Of a DNA stretch of 33,725 nt, positions 15,903 through 23,970 are shown piece after piece (within the stretch, counting starts at the first letter, position 1; every line of letters starts with the position of its first letter). The DNA comes from Candidatus Pacearchaeota archaeon. GTDB lineage: Archaea; Nanobdellota; Nanobdellia; Pacearchaeales; GW2011-AR1. The DNA lies in NCBI GenBank assembly GCA_016866935.1, contig VGKS01000006.1, positions 1 to 33,725 on the forward strand. The letters run 5' to 3'. The translations under genes were made by a program, and so were the position numbers. The notes below the pieces were generated by a model. It did not search any database. It was not told where the DNA came from and saw only the letters and a list, made by a program, of their open reading frames with translations.

Positions 15903-15968
15903 CGAACCTGGATATCCTTTCGGAAATGCGAGTTCCAGTCGCATGCAATTCCACTATGCGATTTGGGC
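15887..15968 (-). tRNA. tRNA-Ser (anticodon GGA)
   Basis: Reads UCC/UCU codons. The 82-base gene has acceptor GCCCAAA (15968-15962) pairing with TTTGGGC (15894-15888), discriminator G at 15887, D-stem GCA/TGC with GG in the loop, and anticodon stem TGCGA/TCGCA. The loop CTGGAAC puts GGA at 34-36. The long variable arm TTTCC-GAAA-GGATA is typical of tRNA-Ser, and the T-arm is CCAGG-TTCGATT-CCTGG. CCA is not encoded and there is no intron. Its 3' end is copied twice immediately downstream. Confidence 0.95.
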
Positions 15969-16208
15969 ATTTCAAACTCCGCAGTGAGAAGGTCCGCAAC
16001 AAAGTGAGGAACCTCGCAACAAGAGAGATTGAAATAATCTATCTTAATTTCATAATAAAGATGTCTTTTAAAGATTACCAGTCATACAACAAGAACAATT
16101 ATCTCTTCTTCATATTGTATTTTACAAAAACATATTTAACACCAGAAATTCTTTTCTTTTTTCATCAAGTGCAAAAAGAATATTTATTATTTATATACAA
16201 ATATATAA
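15969..16208. other. 240-base AT-rich gap with no convincing gene
   Basis: This lies between tRNA-Ser and the NUDIX gene. Only a short open frame with poor coding character runs through it. Two degenerate copies of GTTGCG...TCTCACT or CCTCACT (minus strand, about 15977-16018) sit just upstream of the tRNA; the tRNA promoter, if separate, is not obvious. Confidence 0.5.
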
Positions 16209-16853
16209 TTACAATTTAGACAAATAATCTTTAATAAACGGCCAAGAAATACGAGTCCAACCCTCTACTTCGTTATTAGTATCATTAAACATTCTTTCTA
16301 GCTCTCCAATGGTATACAAATGTCCTGTGGAATAAAAGTTTCCTGAAACCATTTCATTATCTCCCTTTTCGACAGGTTCGGTTGTTTCTACAATTGCGAC
16401 AACTCCAAAATGTACCTCTCCGACCGGATTAGAATCATCATTTATGAATCCAACAACTTTAGGATTTGGATAATGATTCATTTTAACTTCCTCTTTAAGT
16501 TCTCTCATCATAACTTTTTCAATTACTTCCCAGCCAGCATCTTCTTTGTCAATATGGCCTCCAACACCACAACTTACCTTATTCATTAATCTTCCCTCAT
16601 TATAGTGCTCTTTTTTACCAGCTCTTTTATAAGCAAAAACTTGTTTCGTTTTAGGATTAATTATCCAGATATATGAGATTATTTGTTGGTAAGCAGGATT
16701 AGCCTCAAGTTCGGGAGTTCTAACTTGAAACTCATTTTTTCCTAAAATAATCGGAATATAATTCATTTGTTCTTTAGTTACAAAGCCAGAAAAATAGAAG
16801 TCTTTAAACAAGATATCTCTTTCCACAACAAGAATTTCATCTCCCATTCCCAT
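16209..16853 (-). CDS. NUDIX hydrolase-family protein
   Basis: 214 residues. The Nudix box lies at about 115-142, GGHIDKEDAGWEVIEKVM and MRELKEEVKM, keeping the RExxEE core that binds Mg2+ although the glycine after EE is replaced. The N-terminal part (about 1-80) includes VFAYKRAGKKEHYNEGRL, typical of the larger NUDIX proteins in archaea that resemble predicted phosphoesterases. Substrate unknown: a nucleoside diphosphate derivative is the general class. Either ATG 16853 or 16847 may start it. It follows the flavoprotein gene by 32 bases on the same strand, possibly one transcript. Confidence 0.9.
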   Translation of the reverse strand: MGMGDEILVVERDILFKDFYFSGFVTKEQMNYIPIILGKNEFQVRTPELEANPAYQQIISYIWIINPKTKQVFAYKRAGKKEHYNEGRLMNKVSCGVGGHIDKEDAGWEVIEKVMMRELKEEVKMNHYPNPKVVGFINDDSNPVGEVHFGVVAIVETTEPVEKGDNEMVSGNFYSTGHLYTIGELERMFNDTNNEVEGWTRISWPFIKDYLSKL

Positions 16854-16885
16854 GAAACAAAATAAAACTCTGGTTATTTAAGCAT

Positions 16886-17917
16886 TTATCTTCTAAATGA
16901 AGACATAACCATCTTTTCAATAAATCCTTTCAAAATTGCAGGAATCCAACCGGTAATTACAAATCCTTTATGTTCTATAACTCCCCTTCTTTTTCCTAAA
17001 GATATTACCATTAATCTCTTTTTAGAAATATATTTTTTCATACTATTTCCATTTATTAAAGCAAGGACATTATTTGCTACAACATCTCCATGTTTCTCAG
17101 CTGTTTGAGCAGTTTTTTCTTCAACAATATTTGAAACATCTCCGGCAACGAAAATATTTTCCATTCCAGGTATCTGAAGATATTCATTCACTTCAATACC
17201 CTTAGGTGCAAATTTAGAAAAATCTCCTTGCATGAATTGTATATTTGGTTTAACTCCTACAGTAAAAAATACTATATCATAAGGATATTCTTTTCCACTT
17301 TGACCTTTTAAATTATTTTTATCCTTGTCAATTATCCTTTCATTAAAAATAATCTCTACACCTCTATTTTCCAAGAACTTTCTAGCATAATTCCCAGCTT
17401 TAGAACTATTTCTCTCAAGTATCTTACTCCCAGAACTTATTACTGTAACTTTTTTATCATTATAATGCGTAGCAATTTCAGCAGCCAGTTCAATTCCAAC
17501 TAAACCTGCTCCGACAATAGCAATTTTATTTGAGTTCTGTATTTTTTTATTTGCTTCAAGCAAATGTTTAACTCTCGTTGCAAAAAAAGTATCTTGTTCT
17601 TTTATAGGGGTATTATAATTGCTCCCAGAAGCAATTACTAGATAATCATAAGGAACTTTCTTTCCTCCAACTAAAAGAATATTTTTTTTATCTATTTTTT
17701 TAACATGACCTACAACAACTTTAGAATCTGGCAGGTAGCCTTTATGTTTAGCATGAAGTTTCTTATAATGTTCTGGTTCAACCAAGACCCTTAATATTCC
17801 AGGAGCATATTCAAAATAATCTTCAGTATCAATAAGTGTCAAATTGCATTTTCCATTTAGTTTTTTAGCAACGCGAGCTCCTGCAAATCCTCCTCCAATA
17901 ACAACAACCCTTTTCAT
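16886..17917 (-). CDS. NDH-2/FSP1-like NAD(P)H-quinone oxidoreductase
   Basis: 343 residues. Two Rossmann folds: FAD at about 3-14 (VVVIGGGFAGARVAKKL) and NAD(P)H at about 130-150 (KIAIVGAGLVGIELAAEIA). IFVAGDVS near residue 262 is the second FAD contact. The C-terminal GVITGWIPAILKGFIEKMVM-like segment (around 315-340) is an amphipathic membrane-binding end seen in NDH-2 and AIFM2/FSP1 proteins. It would pass electrons from NAD(P)H to a quinone or similar acceptor without pumping protons. The length is short for NDH-2 and closer to FSP1. No quinone-synthesis gene is seen nearby, so the acceptor is open. Confidence 0.88.
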   Translation of the reverse strand: MKRVVVIGGGFAGARVAKKLNGKCNLTLIDTEDYFEYAPGILRVLVEPEHYKKLHAKHKGYLPDSKVVVGHVKKIDKKNILLVGGKKVPYDYLVIASGSNYNTPIKEQDTFFATRVKHLLEANKKIQNSNKIAIVGAGLVGIELAAEIATHYNDKKVTVISSGSKILERNSSKAGNYARKFLENRGVEIIFNERIIDKDKNNLKGQSGKEYPYDIVFFTVGVKPNIQFMQGDFSKFAPKGIEVNEYLQIPGMENIFVAGDVSNIVEEKTAQTAEKHGDVVANNVLALINGNSMKKYISKKRLMVISLGKRRGVIEHKGFVITGWIPAILKGFIEKMVMSSFRR

Positions 17918-17955
17918 AAATATTAATAGAAAAACTGGGTTATAAAGATTGTTCC

Positions 17956-18639
17956 CTAGCTTTCTTTTTTTTGTCCCTTAGCTCGTCTTAGTGCTTGGCT
18001 TACATAGACGGGTTTTCTCACTTCTCTTCCATCATGGTATCTACTGTTAAGGTAAGCAGCGAGTTTCCTACAGTCAGTTAAATCTCCTCTCATATATTCA
18101 GGAGCCTCAGAAAGTCTAACTGCTTCAGCTCTTTCTTCATCAGACCATAAAGTAACACCTCTGGCTTTTGCAGCGAGTATCCAATTAATTCTATTTTGCT
18201 CATCAGTAAATCCATGAACTCCTCTTCCAAGTTCTTTAGATCTCTTTCCAGCGATTCCGCTATTTTTAATCTTAGTTTCTCGATCAAGACCATGAATTCC
18301 TATCCTGTTTCTAACCAAATCATTTCCTCTAGAAACTAACCCTCTACCGTACAAATCTTTTCTTTCTTCCGGGGTCATCAAACCTTCATAAGTAGGCACA
18401 CCAAAACTTCCAGTATGTCCACTTAGTGCTTTTCTAGCAGCTCCTAAAACTACTTCTTGACTAGCATTCGGAAATTTATTAGGAAGATTCATTTCTACAA
18501 CCGCCCTTGGCACACTAGATAACCTTCTAACTAATTCCACTAATTCATTACCATAAAATCTTTGAACCTCTAAACCAAGTTGAGCAGACATTCTTGCAGC
18601 TATGTATCTATCAGGAGATGTTATGTTTCTTGTGACCAT
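17956..18639 (-). CDS. putative DNA-binding protein with Myb/SANT-like C terminus
   Basis: 227 residues, basic, no membrane segment. The middle (about 86-165) has repeated motifs of Gly/Arg with TxEERK or TDEQNR spacing, like small helical DNA-binding modules found beside homing endonucleases (NUMOD3 kind). The C-terminal 60 residues (SDEERAEAVRLSEAPEY, then LAAYLNSRYHDGREVRKP) look like a Myb/SANT-like helix-turn-helix with its LNxxxHxGxxVR core. Function unknown; no nuclease motif is seen. A TATA-like GATTTAAA lies about 27 bases before ATG 18639. Confidence 0.6.
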   Translation of the reverse strand: MVTRNITSPDRYIAARMSAQLGLEVQRFYGNELVELVRRLSSVPRAVVEMNLPNKFPNASQEVVLGAARKALSGHTGSFGVPTYEGLMTPEERKDLYGRGLVSRGNDLVRNRIGIHGLDRETKIKNSGIAGKRSKELGRGVHGFTDEQNRINWILAAKARGVTLWSDEERAEAVRLSEAPEYMRGDLTDCRKLAAYLNSRYHDGREVRKPVYVSQALRRAKGQKKES

Positions 18640-18679
18640 ACAAAAAAGTCAAAATCTTCTTTTTTAAATCTTACTAAAT

Positions 18680-18988
18680 TTATTCCTTAATATCAATCTT
18701 AATCTGAACAGATCTTGGAATCTTAAGCATCATTAAAGGCCTCAAAACTCTGTCTTGAGCAGGCATGTCAATGATTCTCTTATGAACTCTCATTTCGAAT
18801 CTGTCAAATGTAGCCGTTCCATTACCACATGGAGATTTTCTTGTAGTGACTTTCATGTGTCTAGTAGGTAATGGAATAGGACCCCTCATATTTATTCCTG
18901 ATTTATTAGAAAGGTCTTTAATCATCTCAATAACTGAGTTCAACTGACTAATGTCAATGCTTGATAGTTTTATCCTTACTACTCCCAT
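18680..18988 (-). CDS. rps10: 30S ribosomal protein uS10
   Basis: 102 residues from ATG 18988; the frame is open further upstream to 19057 but uS10 starts at this Met in archaea. The family core is present: RIKLSSIDISQLNSVIEMI, then GPIPLPTRHMKVTTRKSPCG, then FEMRVHKRIIDM. It sits in the head of the small subunit. In many archaea this gene follows the elongation factor 1-alpha gene; here it stands alone behind a Ca2+ ATPase, 65 bases after its stop. Confidence 0.97.
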   Translation of the reverse strand: MGVVRIKLSSIDISQLNSVIEMIKDLSNKSGINMRGPIPLPTRHMKVTTRKSPCGNGTATFDRFEMRVHKRIIDMPAQDRVLRPLMMLKIPRSVQIKIDIKE

Positions 18989-19053
18989 GCATCCCTTGAA
19001 TAAAAATCGGTTTTTAAACCTTGTGTAGAAGACAAGGGTTAAGCATGTTGATG

Positions 19054-21750
19054 TCAATCAACTTTGTAAAAAGGCTTCGTTTTGTTCTCAAACTTATTCT
19101 GAATACTAAGACCTATAAGACTTAAAACAAACACTGCAAATGTGGTTACAGCAATATAACTCCAGTCACTAAGAGACAAAGCAACTGTATCGAATAAAAC
19201 GCCTAAAGGAGTGTATAATACTAATAATTGCAATCCAAACGAGGTTAAAACAGCAATTAAAAGCCAGAAATTGCTGAATGTAGGGATATTTGATTCCTTC
19301 CTAACAATGTAAGCTCTAACAAGTTCAAAAACAACAACGGATGTGAATACAATTGTTTGAGCATGAGCCAAGTCATTAAATTTACTTAGACTCCATACAA
19401 ATAGTCCAAGAACTCCTGCGGTTATTAATATAGACATATAAAACATGCTGAATAGTCTGCTTCTAGTCAAGATAGGTTCATTTTTGTTTCTTGGAGAGAT
19501 ATTCATCATTCCTCTAGGATAAGGATCAACACTCAATGCAAGAGCAGGCAAACCATCTGTAACTAAATTAATCCATAATAACATTAATGCAGTAAATGGT
19601 AATGGTAAACCAAATAATATAGCAAAAACAACAATCATTACTTCAGCTAAATTAGATGAAAGCAAGTATTTAACAAAACTCAATATATTCGAATAAATTC
19701 CTCTACCCTCTTCAACTGCAGAAACGATAGTAGAGAAGTTATCATCTGTTAAAACCATATCGCTAGCTTCTTTAGAAACATCACTTCCTTTGATGCCCAT
19801 CGCAATTCCTAAATCTGCAGATTTCAAAGCAGGAGCGTCATTAACTCCATCTCCAGTCATTGCAACAACCGCTCCAGATTCTTGAAGAAGTTTGAGAATC
19901 TCTAATTTGTGAGCAGGCTCAACTCTTGCAAATATATTAGTCGTCTTTATAATGTTTCTTTTCTCAATATTTCCAAGCATAGAAAAGTGAATTCCTTCAA
20001 TTGCCTCTCCAGTTAGTCCAATGTCTCTAGCGATAGCATTAGCAGTATTGATATTATCTCCCGTAATCATTATCACTCTTATTCCAGCAGTTTTAGTCCT
20101 CTCCATATAATCTTTAATTTCAATTTTAGGAGGGTCAATCATTCCCTGAAGTCCTACAAAAATCAATTCTTTCTCAACCATCTTTTCTTTTTTCTTCATA
20201 ATCTTATAAGCAAATCCTAAAACGCGAAGAGCTTGAGATGCATAGGATTTATTTTTATCAAGAATTTCTTTTTTCATCTTTTCAGTCATTCTGACAACTC
20301 TTCCATCAACAAGAATATGAGAACATTTGTCAAGAACTCTTTCAGGAGCACCCTTAGTATAAAACAAGAATTCTTTTCCATTTTTATGCAAGGTACTCAT
20401 CATCTTTCTAGATGCATCAAAAGGAATTTCATCAACTCTAACAAACTTTTCTCTTAAAATTTTATAATCAATTCCCCCTTTCAAAGCAGATACAAGTAAT
20501 GCAGCCTCAGTTGGATCTCCAGTTATTGTTGCGTTTTCTTTATGCAAAACAGCATTATTGCATAAAGCCCCTATATTCAAGATAGTTGAATCTCTTTCAC
20601 TGAATTGTTTACCATTCATCGAGATTAAACCTTTATCAGAATAATCTTCTCCAGATACAACATAATCTTTCTTATTAACAAATATATTTCTTACAGTCAT
20701 TTCATTTTTAGTCAAAGTTCCAGTCTTATCGCAACAGATTACATTAGTCTCTCCAAGAGTTTCAACAGAAGGCAATCGTCTTATCAGAGAATTTTTCCTA
20801 AGCAATCTTTTAACTCCAATTGCTAGTGAGATAGTCACAACAGCAGGCAATCCTTCAGGAACTGCTGCAACTGCTAAAGCAATAGCAGTTATTAACCAAA
20901 CTTCAACATGTTCAAAAAATCTAGAATAATCTCCTATAATTAATTCAGAAAGCAAACCTTCTCTGAAAAATCCTATTAGGAAGATCATAATAGAAACAAA
21001 AATAACTCCCAAACCCACAAATTTTCCAAACTTATCTAGTTTAATCTGTAAAGGAGTAGCTTCTTTTTCAACACCTTCAAGTAAATGAGCAATTTTTCCT
21101 AGTTCTGTTCTCATTCCAGTTCCAGTAACTACGCATTTTCCTCTTCCATTAGTAACAAGTGTTCCAGAAAAGATCATATTTTTTTGGTCATTTATCACTA
21201 GATTTCCCTTCAAAGTTTCAGAATGTTTTCCAGTAGGGCTGGACTCTCCAGTTAAAGAAGATTCCAAACAAGATAAAGAAAAACTCTCAATTACTCTAGC
21301 ATCTGCAGGCACTTTATCTCCATCTTCAACCATTATTATATCCCCTGGAACAAGCAATGTAGAATCAATCTCTCTCAATTCACCATTTCTAATTACTTTA
21401 GCTTTCAATGAAGATAACTTCTTCAAAGCCTCTATAGATTTCTCAGCTCTATATTCCTGAACAAATCCAAAAGTCGCATTTAAAATCAAAATAGCAAATA
21501 TTACTATCGAATCAACATACTCTCCAAGCAGCGTAGATACAATCAACGCAAATATCAACAAGTAAATTATAAAACTCTTAAATTGTCTAAAAAAGATAAC
21601 TAAAGCAGAAACATTACTCTCTCTTTTTATTTCATTAAGTCCAAAATCCTTTAATCTCTGAGAAGCAATAACTTCAGTCAAACCATTTTTCACATCAGAT
21701 CCAAATGAAGAGACTACTTTAGAAGAATCGTAAAGATACGCATCACCCAT
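19054..21750 (-). CDS. P-type calcium-transporting ATPase (PMR1/SERCA type)
   Basis: 898 residues from ATG 21750 (a TTG one codon upstream is less likely). Actuator-domain LTGESSPTGK (about 168), phosphorylation site CCDKTGTLT (about 340), KGAPE of the nucleotide domain, TGDNINTA and GDGVNDAP hinge. Ten membrane segments are expected. Helix M4 has AVPEGLPAVV, M5 has SSNLAEV, and M6 has INLVTDGLPA, so the residues of Ca2+ site II are kept, as in single-site PMR1 and bacterial Ca2+ pumps. It should export Ca2+ with ATP. Together with Asp-rich putative Ca2+-binding surface proteins this points to control of Ca2+ at the envelope. Confidence 0.95.
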   Translation of the reverse strand: MGDAYLYDSSKVVSSFGSDVKNGLTEVIASQRLKDFGLNEIKRESNVSALVIFFRQFKSFIIYLLIFALIVSTLLGEYVDSIVIFAILILNATFGFVQEYRAEKSIEALKKLSSLKAKVIRNGELREIDSTLLVPGDIIMVEDGDKVPADARVIESFSLSCLESSLTGESSPTGKHSETLKGNLVINDQKNMIFSGTLVTNGRGKCVVTGTGMRTELGKIAHLLEGVEKEATPLQIKLDKFGKFVGLGVIFVSIMIFLIGFFREGLLSELIIGDYSRFFEHVEVWLITAIALAVAAVPEGLPAVVTISLAIGVKRLLRKNSLIRRLPSVETLGETNVICCDKTGTLTKNEMTVRNIFVNKKDYVVSGEDYSDKGLISMNGKQFSERDSTILNIGALCNNAVLHKENATITGDPTEAALLVSALKGGIDYKILREKFVRVDEIPFDASRKMMSTLHKNGKEFLFYTKGAPERVLDKCSHILVDGRVVRMTEKMKKEILDKNKSYASQALRVLGFAYKIMKKKEKMVEKELIFVGLQGMIDPPKIEIKDYMERTKTAGIRVIMITGDNINTANAIARDIGLTGEAIEGIHFSMLGNIEKRNIIKTTNIFARVEPAHKLEILKLLQESGAVVAMTGDGVNDAPALKSADLGIAMGIKGSDVSKEASDMVLTDDNFSTIVSAVEEGRGIYSNILSFVKYLLSSNLAEVMIVVFAILFGLPLPFTALMLLWINLVTDGLPALALSVDPYPRGMMNISPRNKNEPILTRSRLFSMFYMSILITAGVLGLFVWSLSKFNDLAHAQTIVFTSVVVFELVRAYIVRKESNIPTFSNFWLLIAVLTSFGLQLLVLYTPLGVLFDTVALSLSDWSYIAVTTFAVFVLSLIGLSIQNKFENKTKPFYKVD

Positions 21751-21794
21751 CAAGGAAACAGCTAATTTAAGTATAAAAATCTATCAAAGAGAAA

Positions 21795-21890
21795 TTAACA
21801 AAATTCACAAACTTCTTTCTTCTTGTTTTCTTCTTTCTTTACATCCTTTTCTTTCTTATCTTTTTTCATCTCTTTCTTTTTATCTATCAT
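21795..21890 (-). CDS. 31-aa Lys/Glu-rich peptide ending in CEFC
   Basis: ATG 21890 to TAA 21795: a highly charged peptide of Lys, Glu and Asp with a C-terminal CxxC. It lies between the Ca2+ ATPase and a divergent AT-rich promoter-like region around 21910. It could be a metal-binding micro-protein or a chance frame in A-rich DNA. Only length, charge and position support it. Confidence 0.3.
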   Translation of the reverse strand: MIDKKKEMKKDKKEKDVKKEENKKKEVCEFC

Positions 21891-21909
21891 GAAAAACAAA
21901 AGGATAATG

Positions 21910-21920
21910 GATATTTAAAT
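21910..21920 (+). promoter_or_regulatory. TATA-like ATATTTAAAT ahead of the GC-rich RNA candidate
   Basis: GATATTTAAATTTG at about 21910-21923 is followed 25-30 bases later by the start of a GC-rich hairpin region. It is also 20-30 bases from the start of the small minus-strand ORF, so it could serve either strand. Confidence 0.35.
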
Positions 21921-21941
21921 TTGTTTAAATTTTTAGAGAGT

Positions 21942-21995
21942 GGACCTGGCTCCGCCGCGGAAACCAGGCCCTTTCATCTCAGTTTAGGAGATGAA
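21942..21995. ncRNA. GC-rich double hairpin, candidate structured RNA
   Basis: GGACCTGG at 21942-21949 pairs with CCAGGCCC at 21964-21971 (one mismatch), with TCCG/CGGA nested in the loop. Directly behind it, TTCATCTC at 21973-21980 pairs perfectly with GAGATGAA at 21988-21995. GC-rich paired sequence stands out sharply in this AT-rich genome and there is no coding frame through it. Family not recognised; strand uncertain, plus preferred because of the TATA-like box upstream. Confidence 0.45.
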
Positions 21996-22036
21996 TATAA
22001 CAAATCATTTAGACCAAAACTATATCTGAATTGGGT

Positions 22037-22258
22037 TTAAACGTACTTTTTTGGAGAAACTGACTTTTTAACCTTTACCCAATAGAGAACTGCAAATATA
22101 AAGCATCCAAATCCCGCCACAAAATAGAATAGGTGCATTCTAAAGCCTAAAAACATAAAACACAATGTAAATATGGAAAGACAAATTGCCAAAAAAAAGT
22201 TGTTATCTTTATCGGACGTGAATTTCATATTGCCCCTTATTTTAGGGCAAGTATCCAT
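22037..22258 (-). CDS. small two-helix membrane protein
   Basis: 73 residues from ATG 22258; ATG 22228 is an alternative, with AGGGGC just before it. Hydrophobic helices at about 21-38 and 41-62 follow a short N terminus with one Cys, and the tail is basic (KVKKSVSPKKYV). It is divergent from the antiporter gene; longer starts to 22315 would overlap that gene and are rejected. Function unknown. Confidence 0.55.
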   Translation of the reverse strand: MDTCPKIRGNMKFTSDKDNNFFLAICLSIFTLCFMFLGFRMHLFYFVAGFGCFIFAVLYWVKVKKSVSPKKYV

Positions 22259-22296
22259 ACATTTAAAATTGTTTCCATTCTTTGAATATAGAGGAG

Positions 22297-23970
22297 ATGG
22301 AAACTTTACTTTCACAAATAGGAATTATTGTAGGTATAGCCTCAATAGTCGCCCTTCTTGGGAAAGTCGTAAAACAACCTTCAATAATTGCATATCTAAT
22401 TACAGGAGTCTTAGTAAGCCCCTTATTCTTTAACCTAATAGATCCTGCAACACACTTAGAATCATTAGCTGGTGTAGGTATTGCCTTGCTTTTATTCATA
22501 ATAGGGACAAGCCTTGATTTTAGAATATTCAAAAGCGTAGGCAATGTATCAATCATCGGAGGAGTAGCAATTGTAGCAATAGTTTGTTCAGCTTCTTTCT
22601 TAATCGCAAAGTTTCTAGGGTTTAATTTAGTTTCATCTCTTTACATAGCGTTAGCCTTTTCATTTTCAAGCGCAGTAGTAGTTGTAAAAATATTATCTGA
22701 CAAAAAAGAAATAGAAACCCTACATGGTCAAATTGCTCTTGGAATCCTAATCATAGAGAGTTTCATTGCAGCACTAGCCATAATGATTATCCCTGTAGCT
22801 TCATCTCAAGGAACAGGGGCAATATTTTCTCATGTTGCAAAATTTGTAATTATGATATCATTAGTAGTTTTAGTAGGGCATTTCATCTTTTCCAAACTTC
22901 TGAGTTTTGCTGCAAAAAATCAAGAAGTCTTATTCTTAGTCAGTCTTGCATGGGCATTATCCGTAGGAGCAATATTTGAAATTCTAGGGATCTCAACAGA
23001 AATAGGGGCATTAGTTGCAGGTATGGTTATAGCCTCTTCAAAATACAGTCTTGAAATAAAATCAAAAATAAAAGGAATAAGGGACTTCTTCGTAATATTA
23101 TTCTTTGTTTACTTCGGAGCTCAACTTTCATCTCCGATTACATCAGATTTAATCAAACAAGCCGCTATATTTTCAGCATTCATTTTAGTAATAAAACCTG
23201 TGATAGTAATGGCATTAACAAGATCCTTTGGATTTAAGAAAAGAACAAACTTCATGATCGGAACTAGTTTAACTCAAGTAAGTGAATTTTCATTAATAGT
23301 AATATTAATGGGTTATACTCTAGGACATATAGAACAATCAATATTCTCATTAACAATCTTAGTTACTCTAATAACCGTTTCATTGAGCAGTTATGCGATA
23401 TATTTCTCTACCCCAATATATGAATCGATATCAAGATTCCTTGGATTATTTGATGGTAAAAAGAGAAACCTTGGAAATCATCAAAAAACAGACAAATATG
23501 ATTTAATCTTATTAGGATACAGTAGATTAGGATTCAATCTAGTCAGAGCATTTGACCTGGCAAAGAAAAAATACCTTGTAGTAGATTATAACCCTATAAC
23601 TATAATGAATCTTTCAAAGAAAGGAATAGCTTGCGTTTATGGAGATGTAAACGATTCTGAATTTTTGAAGAGCATAAATATCAAATCTACAAAAATGATT
23701 GTCTCTACAATTCCAGATTATTCTGCAAATCTTGGTGTAATGAAATTCATGGAAAAAGATACTACTTTCATAGCAACTTCAAACCAAATACATAATGCAA
23801 TAGAGCTATACAAAAATGGGGCAGACTATGTAATAATGCCTCATTATCTAGGAGGAGATTATATTGCCTCAATGTTAGTAAGAGATAACTTTAGCAAGAA
23901 GAATATAAAAGACGAAGGAAAACACCATATCAAACAAATCCAAGAAAGATTGAAAGATAATTCTCTTTAA
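22297..23970 (+). CDS. CPA2-family cation/proton antiporter with TrkA-N domain
   Basis: 557 residues from ATG 22297. TTTAAAAT at about 22260-22268 fits a leaderless start; a GAGGAG directly against the ATG is too close for a normal ribosome-binding site. About 12 membrane helices span residues 5-385, with TSLDFRIFKS, FSFSSAVVVVKILSDK and TEIGALVAGM matching KefB/KefC-like antiporters. A C-terminal TrkA-N/RCK domain (about 405-520: LILLGYSRLGFNLVRAF) should bind NAD(H) and gate the channel. It exchanges K+ or Na+ for protons. The helix that normally carries the ion-binding Asp reads ILIIESFIAAL, so the usual QD pair is ES here. It ends convergent with, and 4 bases into, the next gene. Confidence 0.92.
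   Translation: METLLSQIGIIVGIASIVALLGKVVKQPSIIAYLITGVLVSPLFFNLIDPATHLESLAGVGIALLLFIIGTSLDFRIFKSVGNVSIIGGVAIVAIVCSASFLIAKFLGFNLVSSLYIALAFSFSSAVVVVKILSDKKEIETLHGQIALGILIIESFIAALAIMIIPVASSQGTGAIFSHVAKFVIMISLVVLVGHFIFSKLLSFAAKNQEVLFLVSLAWALSVGAIFEILGISTEIGALVAGMVIASSKYSLEIKSKIKGIRDFFVILFFVYFGAQLSSPITSDLIKQAAIFSAFILVIKPVIVMALTRSFGFKKRTNFMIGTSLTQVSEFSLIVILMGYTLGHIEQSIFSLTILVTLITVSLSSYAIYFSTPIYESISRFLGLFDGKKRNLGNHQKTDKYDLILLGYSRLGFNLVRAFDLAKKKYLVVDYNPITIMNLSKKGIACVYGDVNDSEFLKSINIKSTKMIVSTIPDYSANLGVMKFMEKDTTFIATSNQIHNAIELYKNGADYVIMPHYLGGDYIASMLVRDNFSKKNIKDEGKHHIKQIQERLKDNSL

Noticed and set aside
15926-16219. Plus-strand 97-codon open frame beginning inside tRNA-Ser
   Set aside because: It starts in the tRNA gene, its product is a poor low-complexity sequence of Phe, Tyr, Ile and Lys, and the frame depends on AT-rich noncoding DNA. 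No start context supports it.
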